From: RGUW01 sp040399325
Lineage (GTDB): Bacteria; Cyanobacteriota; Cyanobacteriia; PCC-6307; Cyanobiaceae
Assembly: GCA_040399325.1 (NCBI GenBank)
Contig: JBBASJ010000024.1
Coordinates: 1 to 31,253, forward strand
Length of the DNA: 31,253 bases
Direction: 5' to 3'
The notes below the pieces were generated by a model that was not told the origin of the DNA, searched no databases, and worked only from the letters and a program-made list of their open reading frames with translations. Below, one piece after another: positions 24,806 through 31,253 of the stretch (within the stretch, counting starts at the first letter, position 1; the number at the start of each line of letters is the position of its first letter). The position numbers were made by a program, and so were the translations under genes.

Positions 24806-25876
24806 TTGACCGTCGCCCAGCCCTCCACCCAGACCCCATCCAGGTTTCTGCCTGACGGTCCCCTGCGGGTGGCGATCCTCGGGGCCACGGGCGCCGTGGG
24901 TCAGGAGCTGCTGGACCTGCTGGCCGAACGCGATTTTCCGGTCGGCACCCTGGTTCCCCTGGCGTCGCCCCGGTCGGCGGGCCAGCCGCTGCACTGGCAG
25001 GGTCAGGAGCTGACCATTCAGCCCGTGGAGGCCGCGGCCTTCAACGGGGTCGATCTGGTGCTGGCCTCGGCCGGTGGTTCGGTGTCGAAGCAGTGGGCCC
25101 CCGTGGCCGCTGCCGCAGGGGCCGTGGTGATCGACAACTCCAGTGCCTTTCGCCTGGATCCTGCGGTGCCGCTGGTGGTGCCCGAGGTCAACCCCGAAGC
25201 GGCCTTCGGCCATCAGGGCATCATTGCCAACCCCAACTGCACCACGATCCTGCTGACCCTCGCCCTGGCGCCCCTGCAGGCGCGGCGTCCGATCCGGCGG
25301 GTGGTGGTGAGCACTTACCAGAGCGCCAGCGGTGCCGGTGCCCGCGCCATGGAGGAACTGCGCAACCTCAGCCGCACCGTGCTCGAGGGCGGTGAGCCGG
25401 TCAGCACGGTGCTGCCCCACTCCCTGGCTTTCAACCTGTTCCTGCACAACTCGCCCCTGCAGCCCAACGGCTACTGCGAGGAGGAGCTCAAGATGCTCAA
25501 CGAGACCCGCAAGATCATGGCCATGCCTGAGCTCAGGCTCAGTGCCACCTGCGTGCGGGTGCCGGTGCTGCGGGCCCACTCGGAGGCGGTCAACATCGAA
25601 TTCGAGCAGCCGTTCCCGGTCGACGAGGCCCGCGCCCTGCTGGCGGCCGCTCCCGGGGTCGAACTGCTGGAAGACTTCGAGGCCAACCGGTTTCCGATGC
25701 CGACCGATGTCACCGGCCGCGATCCGGTGGCGGTGGGCCGCATCCGCCAGGACCTCAGCGATCCCAATGCCCTGGAGCTGTGGCTCTGCGGCGACCAGAT
25801 CCGCAAGGGTGCGGCCCTGAATGCGATTCAGATCGCCGAGTTGCTGCTCGCCGGCCCCGCGGGAGGTGCCGTTTGA
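24806..25876 (+). CDS. asd: Aspartate-semialdehyde dehydrogenase
   Basis: 356 residues from a TTG; it reduces aspartyl phosphate to the semialdehyde, the branch point to lysine/diaminopimelate, threonine and methionine. The NADP-binding motif GATGAVG is at 26-32, the catalytic Cys145 in NPNCTT, and the substrate-site segment TYQSASGAGARAMEEL follows. The first 18 or so residues are not conserved, so a slightly later start is possible. The stop overlaps the dapA start (TTGA), which suggests translational coupling. Confidence 0.96.
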   Translation: MTVAQPSTQTPSRFLPDGPLRVAILGATGAVGQELLDLLAERDFPVGTLVPLASPRSAGQPLHWQGQELTIQPVEAAAFNGVDLVLASAGGSVSKQWAPVAAAAGAVVIDNSSAFRLDPAVPLVVPEVNPEAAFGHQGIIANPNCTTILLTLALAPLQARRPIRRVVVSTYQSASGAGARAMEELRNLSRTVLEGGEPVSTVLPHSLAFNLFLHNSPLQPNGYCEEELKMLNETRKIMAMPELRLSATCVRVPVLRAHSEAVNIEFEQPFPVDEARALLAAAPGVELLEDFEANRFPMPTDVTGRDPVAVGRIRQDLSDPNALELWLCGDQIRKGAALNAIQIAELLLAGPAGGAV

Positions 25877-26790
25877 GCAGCGCCGCCCAGCAGCAGCCCT
25901 GGTTGAACGCCCCCTTTGGCCGGGTGGTGACCGCCATGGTGACGCCGTTCGCTCCGGACGGCTCCGTTGATCACGCCCTGGCTGCCCGGCTGGCGGACCA
26001 CCTGGTCAGCCATGGGTCCGATGGTCTGGTGATCTGCGGCACCACCGGCGAATCGCCCACCCTGAGCTGGGCCGAGCAGCACCGTCTGATCGCCGCCGTG
26101 CAGGAGGCGGTGGCGGGCCGGGCCCGGATCATCGCCGGCAGCGGCAGCAACTGCACCGCCGAGGCGGTGGAGGCCACCCGCGAAGCCGCCTCCCTGGGCG
26201 TGGATGGGGTTCTGGTGGTCGTGCCTTACTACAACAAGCCTCCCCAGGAGGGGCTCGAGGCCCACTTCAGGGCGGTGGCCGCCGCAGCGCCCGCGCTGCC
26301 CTTGATGCTTTACAACATCCCGGGGCGAACCGGCTGCAGCCTTGCGCCGGAGACCACCGCCCGGTTGCTCGACTGCTCCAACGTGGTCGCTTACAAGGCC
26401 GCCAGCGGCACCACCGAGGAGGTCAGCGCCCTGCGCGCCCTGTGCGGCGATCGCCTCGCCGTCTACAGCGGTGATGACGCCCTCACCCTGCCGATGCTCG
26501 CGGTCGGTGCCGTGGGCGTGGTGAGCGTGGCCAGCCACGTGGCCGGTCCCCAGATCAGCGCCATGATCCGGGCGTTCCTCGACGGCGATCTGGCCCGGGC
26601 ACTGGCACTGCACGAGCAGCTGCTGCCCCTGTGCAGGGCCCTGTTTGCCAGCACCAATCCGATTCCTGTGAAGGCTGCCCTTGACCTCTGCGGCTGGCCC
26701 GTGGGAGCCCCCCGACTTCCCCTTCTTTCTGCCTCTGACGCTGTGAGACAACGACTGTCCGAAACCCTGGCCGCCCTGCGTCCCACATGA
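25873..26790 (+). CDS. dapA: 4-hydroxy-tetrahydrodipicolinate synthase
   Basis: 305 residues. DapA condenses aspartate semialdehyde, the product of the gene just upstream, with pyruvate, committing it to diaminopimelate and lysine. GTTGE is at 56-60, the catalytic Tyr147 in YNIPGRT and the Schiff-base Lys175 in AYKAASG. The TTG at 25873 is chosen because it overlaps the asd stop by four bases and gives a family-length protein; a longer open frame upstream is asd sequence in another phase. Confidence 0.96.
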   Translation: MSSAAQQQPWLNAPFGRVVTAMVTPFAPDGSVDHALAARLADHLVSHGSDGLVICGTTGESPTLSWAEQHRLIAAVQEAVAGRARIIAGSGSNCTAEAVEATREAASLGVDGVLVVVPYYNKPPQEGLEAHFRAVAAAAPALPLMLYNIPGRTGCSLAPETTARLLDCSNVVAYKAASGTTEEVSALRALCGDRLAVYSGDDALTLPMLAVGAVGVVSVASHVAGPQISAMIRAFLDGDLARALALHEQLLPLCRALFASTNPIPVKAALDLCGWPVGAPRLPLLSASDAVRQRLSETLAALRPT

Positions 26791-26860
26791 CGCCAAGGCT
26801 GTTCGAGTCAAGTTGAAAGCCATTTCAACCAGTTCACTTCAACGACGTTCTGCAATCTTC

Positions 26861-28861
26861 ATGACCAGTTTCAACGGCAATGGCCACAGAGGCGACAACG
26901 GCAATAACGGATCCAATGGTGTGAATGGACAATCAGCGGCCAGGAAAGCCGCGTTGCGTGTGATTCCCCTGGGTGGCCTGCACGAGATCGGCAAGAACAC
27001 CTGCGTGTTCGAATACGGCGACGACATCATGCTGGTGGATGCCGGTCTGGCCTTCCCCAGCGATGGCATGCACGGCGTCAATGTCGTCATGCCCGACACC
27101 AGCTATCTGAAGGAAAACCAGAAGCGCATCCGCGGCATGATCGTGACCCACGGTCACGAAGATCACATCGGTGGGATTTCTCACCACCTCAAGAACTTCA
27201 GCATTCCGGTGATCTATGGGCCCCGTCTGGCCCTGGCGATGCTCACCGGCAAAATGGAAGAGGCCGGCGTGATGGATCGCACGGTGCTGCAGACCGTCGC
27301 CCCTCGCGATGTGGTCAAGGTCGGTCAGCACTTCTCGGTGGAGTTCATTCGCAACACCCACTCGATGGCCGACAGCTATTCGCTGGCCATCACGACGCCG
27401 GTTGGCACGATCATCTTCACCGGTGACTTCAAGTTCGACCACACCCCGGTCGATGGCGAGCACTTCGACATGGCACGCCTTGCCCACCACGGCGAGCAGG
27501 GGGTGCTCTGCCTGTTCAGCGATTCGACCAACGCCGAGGTGCCGGGCTTCTGCCCCCCTGAGCGCTCGGTGTTCCCCTGCCTGGATCGCCACATCGCCCA
27601 GGCCGAGGGCCGCGTGATCATCACCACCTTTGCCAGTTCGATCCACCGGGTCGCGATGATCCTGGAGTTGGCGCTCAAGAACGGCCGCAAGGTTGGCCTG
27701 CTGGGCCGCTCGATGCTGAACGTGATCGCCAAGGCGCGTGAACTGGGCTACATGCGCGCCCCCGACGATCTGTTCGTGCCGATCAAGCAGATCCGCGACC
27801 TGCCCGATCGCGAGACCCTGCTGCTGATGACCGGCAGCCAGGGCGAGCCCCTCGCGGCCCTGAGCCGCATCTCCCGCGGTGAGCACCCCCAGGTGCAGGT
27901 CAAGTCGTCGGACACGATCATCTTTTCGGCCAGCCCGATTCCGGGCAACACCATTTCGGTCGTCAACACCATCGACCGGCTGATGATGCTGGGTGCCAAG
28001 GTCATCTACGGCAAAGGCGAGGGCATCCACGTCTCTGGCCACGGCTTCCAGGAGGACCAGAAGCTGATGCTGGCCCTCACCAAGCCCAAGTACTTCGTGC
28101 CGGTGCACGGTGAGCACCGCATGCTCGTGTGCCATAGCAAGACGGCCCAGTCGATGGGTGTGCCCGCCGACAACATCCTGATCATCGACAACGGTGACGT
28201 GGTCGAGCTCACCGCCGATTCGATCAAGAAGGGGGATCCGGTCAAGGCCGGCATCGAGCTGCTCGACGCCTCCCGCAACGGCATCGTCGATGCGCGCGTT
28301 CTCAAGGAGCGTCAGCAGCTCGCCGAAGACGGCGTCATCACCCTGCTGGCGGTGATCAGCACCGACGGGGTCATGGCCGCCCCGCCCCGGGCCAATCTGC
28401 GCGGTGTGGTCACCACCGCCGATGCCCGCAAGCTGTCGCTCTGGGCCGAGCGTGAGATCACCTGGGTGCTCGAGAACCGCTGGAGCCAGCTCAGCCGCAA
28501 CAACGGAGGCAAGACCCCCGATGTCGACTGGGTGGGCGTGCAGCGCGAGGTGGAGCTGGGACTGCAGCGGCGCCTGCGCCGCGAGCTCCAGGTCGAGCCG
28601 TTGATCATCTGCCTGGTGCAGCCCGCCCCTGCCGGCACCCCGGCCTACAAGGGCCGCGCCGATGCCGAGCCCGACAACCGGCCCGCACCCCGCAACGGCC
28701 GTCGTGATGCCCCCCGCCAGCCCCAGGCTGCACCGGTGAAGGCCCAGCAGGCGCCCGCGCAGGCCCAGGTCCAGCAGGCGGCTCCGACGCCCGCCCGCAC
28801 CCCTGAGCCCGAACCCGAGCTGGCCGGTCGCACCCGCCGCCGCCGCTCAGCCGCCGGCTGA
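26861..28861 (+). CDS. rnj: Ribonuclease J
   Basis: 666 residues. A metallo-beta-lactamase/beta-CASP nuclease with endo- and 5'-exonuclease activity central to cyanobacterial mRNA decay. The zinc motif HGHEDH is at 97-102, with further metal ligands in NTHSMADS and FTGDFKFDH. The N-terminus is Asn/Gly-rich (residues 4-23) and the last 70 or so residues are a Pro/Ala/Gln/Arg-rich disordered tail ending in RTRRRR, probably for RNA or partner contact. The ATG at 26861 is preferred over a TTG at 26813. It follows dapA by 70 bp and overlaps the opposing gene by 15 bp. Confidence 0.96.
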   Translation: MTSFNGNGHRGDNGNNGSNGVNGQSAARKAALRVIPLGGLHEIGKNTCVFEYGDDIMLVDAGLAFPSDGMHGVNVVMPDTSYLKENQKRIRGMIVTHGHEDHIGGISHHLKNFSIPVIYGPRLALAMLTGKMEEAGVMDRTVLQTVAPRDVVKVGQHFSVEFIRNTHSMADSYSLAITTPVGTIIFTGDFKFDHTPVDGEHFDMARLAHHGEQGVLCLFSDSTNAEVPGFCPPERSVFPCLDRHIAQAEGRVIITTFASSIHRVAMILELALKNGRKVGLLGRSMLNVIAKARELGYMRAPDDLFVPIKQIRDLPDRETLLLMTGSQGEPLAALSRISRGEHPQVQVKSSDTIIFSASPIPGNTISVVNTIDRLMMLGAKVIYGKGEGIHVSGHGFQEDQKLMLALTKPKYFVPVHGEHRMLVCHSKTAQSMGVPADNILIIDNGDVVELTADSIKKGDPVKAGIELLDASRNGIVDARVLKERQQLAEDGVITLLAVISTDGVMAAPPRANLRGVVTTADARKLSLWAEREITWVLENRWSQLSRNNGGKTPDVDWVGVQREVELGLQRRLRRELQVEPLIICLVQPAPAGTPAYKGRADAEPDNRPAPRNGRRDAPRQPQAAPVKAQQAPAQAQVQQAAPTPARTPEPEPELAGRTRRRRSAAG

Positions 28862-29488
28862 GCCCAGAACGACCAGCAGCATCCCTTTGGCCAGCTCCGC
28901 CTCCTCGGCGGGGCTCCATCGGGCCGCTGATGTGATCGGCGCTGGGGGTTCAGGCTCCAGCTGGGGTTGCGGAACAGGCTCCAGATCGAGCGGTTCGCCC
29001 TGGCGTGGATCGGCCTGCAGCACAGCGATCTGCTCGGGCTCATCGACCACGTCGACTGGCATCTGGGGTGCCAGGACCTCAAGCCAGGGCATGGCGCTGG
29101 CGGCCTGGCCAGGCGCCGGCGTGCCAACGGCCTGAGCCACAAATGGAAACGCCGGGCTCAGCGGCCCTGCCGCCGGTTCGGGGTCGGCTGCGGGTTGCGG
29201 CAGGGCCTCCTGGCAACGGCCCAGTTCCCGCTGGGCGATCGCCTGCAGCAGCGGTTCGGGCCGCTCTTCGAGCACCTGGTGGTAGAGCGCCGCTGCGCTT
29301 TCGATCTGGCCCAACCCATGCAGGTGGGCGTGGGCCTGCAGCAGCAGCAGGCGGATGCGCAACGACGCACCAGCCTGCTGGGGCAGATCGACCAGCAGGG
29401 CGGCGCTGGTCTCCAGCACCTGCTCCCACTGCCCCTGGCCGTAGAGCCGTTCGACGGCTGCGTAGCGATCCTGCAGGGCGTCGCTCAT
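28847..29488 (-). CDS. Hypothetical protein with N-terminal TPR-like helices
   Basis: 213 residues from ATG 29488, which overlaps the tilS stop by four bases (ATGA), so translation is probably coupled. The first 95 or so residues form helical pairs reminiscent of TPRs (RYAAVERLYGQGQWEQVLE; AAALYHQVLEERPEPLLQAIA). The central part is Pro/Glu/Ala-rich and likely disordered. A short conserved-looking C-terminus (RWSPAEEAELAKGMLLVVLG) closes the protein. I recognise no function. It converges on rnj with a 15-bp overlap. Confidence 0.72.
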   Translation of the reverse strand: MSDALQDRYAAVERLYGQGQWEQVLETSAALLVDLPQQAGASLRIRLLLLQAHAHLHGLGQIESAAALYHQVLEERPEPLLQAIAQRELGRCQEALPQPAADPEPAAGPLSPAFPFVAQAVGTPAPGQAASAMPWLEVLAPQMPVDVVDEPEQIAVLQADPRQGEPLDLEPVPQPQLEPEPPAPITSAARWSPAEEAELAKGMLLVVLGSAGG

Positions 29489-30519
29489 GGGCCGGGTTCT
29501 GCGGGCGGCATCAACACAAGTCTGGAGCGGTCCCAGTGCAGCTGCCAACCGCCTCCCAGGTCCCACTGACCGCGCCCACGACCCTGTTCCAACTGGGCCA
29601 GCAGGTCTTCGAGCGGGCGCGCCTGGCACGGGCGCCCGGTCGTGGTGCTGAGCCAGAGGTGCAGCACCGCGGCCCGGTTCACGGGCTGCAGCGTGTTCAG
29701 GCGGCGGCGATCGAGCCCGTCGCCTTCGCCGCTGGCCAGCCACTGCAGGGCGATGCGCTGCCACTCGAGCTGGGCCTCGTGCTCGCGGCTGAGCCGTTCG
29801 GCCGTGCCGCTCAGGCGCCGCGCCGCCCCGGGGTGGAGCTGCTCGAGCACGGGCAGCACCTCGTGGCGCAGGCGGTTGCGGCTGAAGCGCCGGTCGCTGT
29901 TGCTGGCATCCAGCCAGATCGGCAGATTCAGATCGCAGCAGATCCGGGCCGTTTCGCTGCGGCTGAACAGCAGCAGCGGCCGGCTCAGCACCACGCCGTC
30001 GCCCAGGGAGCGCTGGGCCCGCAGGCTGGCCAGGCCGCGGCGGTGGCTGCCCCGCGCCAGGTGCAGCAGCAGGGTTTCGGCGCGGTCGCTGGCGGTGTGG
30101 CCGGTGACCACATGGCTGCAGCCCTGCTCCCGGGCCTGCAGCAGCAGCCGCTGGTAGCGCCAGGCCCGGGCCTGGGCTTCGCCGGCTGCCAGGTCTTGGC
30201 AGCCCGCATCGCTGACGAGCATCAGCTCCCGCTGTTCACACCAGCGGGCCAACTCGGTGGCCTGCCCGGCCGATTCGGGGCGCCAGCCGTGGTCGCCGTG
30301 CCACAGCACCAGCCTCCAGCCATGCAGGCGCTGCAGCCCCAGCAGCAGCCCCAGCAGGGCCATCGAATCCTGGCCGCCCGAGACGGCCAACAGCAGGGCT
30401 GCACCCTGGGGCAGCAGCTCCGGTCGGCGCAGCAGAGACCGGTGCAGGCGCAGGTGCTCGCGGCTCCAGGCAGTGGCCTGGGGTGGGAGAATCACACCAT
30501 TACGTTCAGCTTGGTCCAT
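29485..30519 (-). CDS. tilS: tRNA(Ile)-lysidine synthase
   Basis: 344 residues. TilS adds lysine to C34 of the CAU anticodon of tRNA-Ile2, which lets it read AUA. The PP-loop SGGQDS is at 47-52 and the conserved VTGHTASDRAETLLLHLARGS and FSRNRLRHEVLP segments are intact. The C-terminal domain is short, as in other cyanobacteria. ATG 30519 would overlap the ATG of the divergent DUF561 gene; GTG 30495 also fits the family and would separate the two genes, so the start is uncertain. Confidence 0.94.
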   Translation of the reverse strand: MDQAERNGVILPPQATAWSREHLRLHRSLLRRPELLPQGAALLLAVSGGQDSMALLGLLLGLQRLHGWRLVLWHGDHGWRPESAGQATELARWCEQRELMLVSDAGCQDLAAGEAQARAWRYQRLLLQAREQGCSHVVTGHTASDRAETLLLHLARGSHRRGLASLRAQRSLGDGVVLSRPLLLFSRSETARICCDLNLPIWLDASNSDRRFSRNRLRHEVLPVLEQLHPGAARRLSGTAERLSREHEAQLEWQRIALQWLASGEGDGLDRRRLNTLQPVNRAAVLHLWLSTTTGRPCQARPLEDLLAQLEQGRGRGQWDLGGGWQLHWDRSRLVLMPPAEPGP

Positions 30520-31253
30520 GTCGCGTCTGTCCAGCCTGCCCACCGCCCTGCAGGCCGCCCTGGCCGAGCGCCGCGCCCTCAAGGTGATTGCGGGTCTGAA
30601 CAACTTTGACGCCTCCAGTGTGGCCCGGGTGGCCCGGGCCGCCGCCGCCGGTGCTGCCGACCTGATCGACATCGCCTGCGACGCCGCGCTGGTGCGCCTG
30701 GTGCGCGAGGTGGCCCCCGGCCTGCCGGTCTGCGTCAGCGCCGTGGAGCCCGAGCTGTTTGTGGCGGCCGTGGCCGCCGGTGCCGACATGGTCGAAATCG
30801 GCAACTTCGACAGCTTCTATCCCCAGGGCATCATGTTTGGCGCCGAGGAGGTGCTGGAGCTGACCCGCCGCACCCGCGCCCTGCTGCCCCAGGTGGTGCT
30901 GAGCGTCACCGTGCCCCACGTGCTGCCCCTTGACCAGCAGGAGCAGCTGGCCGCCGACCTGGCGGTCGCCGGCGCCGACCTGATCCAGACCGAAGGCGGT
31001 ACCAGTGCCAAGCCGTTCAGTGCCGGAAGCCTCGGCCTGATTGAGAAGGCCGCCCCCACCCTGGCCGCCGCCCATGGCATCAGCCGTGCGGTGAGCCTGC
31101 CGGTGCTGTGTGCCTCGGGCCTGTCGGCCGTGACCCTGCCGATGGCGATTGCCGCCGGCGCCAGCGGCGTGGGGGTGGGTTCGGCCGTCAACAAGCTCAA
31201 CGACGAGCTGGCCATGGTGGCCGTGGTGCGCAGCCTGCGCGAGGCCCTGGGCA
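30518..31253 (+). CDS. ycf23: DUF561/Ycf23 family protein (3' end outside window)
   Basis: At least 245 residues, open to the right edge with no stop reached. It starts MSRLSSLPTALQAALAERRA and has a TIM-barrel pattern: LKVIAGLNNFD, LIDIACDAALVRLV, PVCVSAVEPELF, MVEIGNFDSFY, DLIQTEGGTSAKPF and LPVLCASGLSA with GASGVGVGSAVNKL. These are features of DUF561, called Ycf23 in plastid genomes. The enzymatic role is unknown; the glycine-rich phosphate-site end suggests a phosphorylated substrate. The start overlaps the tilS ATG in a divergent CATG arrangement. Confidence 0.88.
   Translation, partial: MSRLSSLPTALQAALAERRALKVIAGLNNFDASSVARVARAAAAGAADLIDIACDAALVRLVREVAPGLPVCVSAVEPELFVAAVAAGADMVEIGNFDSFYPQGIMFGAEEVLELTRRTRALLPQVVLSVTVPHVLPLDQQEQLAADLAVAGADLIQTEGGTSAKPFSAGSLGLIEKAAPTLAAAHGISRAVSLPVLCASGLSAVTLPMAIAAGASGVGVGSAVNKLNDELAMVAVVRSLREALG

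Overview
The window is about 31 kb of high-GC draft sequence from a picocyanobacterium of the Synechococcus/Cyanobium type. Evidence for this is the gene content and order: sqdB-sqdX sulfolipid genes, a Psb34-type photosystem II assembly protein, a Ycf37-like TPR protein, Ycf23/DUF561, a cyanobacterial-type CbiD, the tig-clpP-clpX cluster and the asd-dapA-rnj cluster. GTG and TTG starts are common, and the cyanobacterial octamer GCGATCGC occurs at least five times.

Region 1 (1-3640) is accessory. A tRNA-Gly(CCC) gene on the minus strand (3569-3640) is intact. An exact 45-bp direct copy of its 3' half lies 3.5 kb away (41-85). This is the usual signature of an element inserted into the 3' end of a tRNA gene. 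Between the repeats is one compact minus-strand operon: a StbD-type antitoxin, a StbE/RelE-type toxin, and an 807-residue fusion of an archaeo-eukaryotic primase (TOTE-type AEP) to a superfamily II helicase. About 470 bp of non-coding DNA with GGTCTC repeats precedes the operon. No integrase is visible. This is the best candidate for an unusual system: a minimal tRNA-borne conflict or defence module with its own addiction pair.

Region 2 (3641-14700) is core metabolism. It holds an alanine/serine-glyoxylate aminotransferase with a strong terminator touching the tRNA gene, then cbiD, guaA, two conserved hypothetical genes and a class B PBP2. After these come the convergent sulfolipid genes sqdX and sqdB, psb34, thiG and a secreted hypothetical protein.

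Region 3 (14700-24460) holds the rpmI-rplT-TPR operon, a SpoIID-domain protein, a membrane GT2 glycosyltransferase (possible glucolipid synthase), and the minus-strand tig-clpP-clpX-dnaX run. dnaX is interrupted by 100 Ns flanked by an identical 55-bp sequence. Collapsing the two copies restores one continuous 603-codon frame, so the gap looks like an assembly artefact and not a broken gene.

Region 4 (24460-31253) holds the asd-dapA-rnj cluster (diaminopimelate/lysine pathway plus RNase J), a tilS-hypothetical pair on the opposite strand, and a DUF561/Ycf23 gene cut by the right edge.
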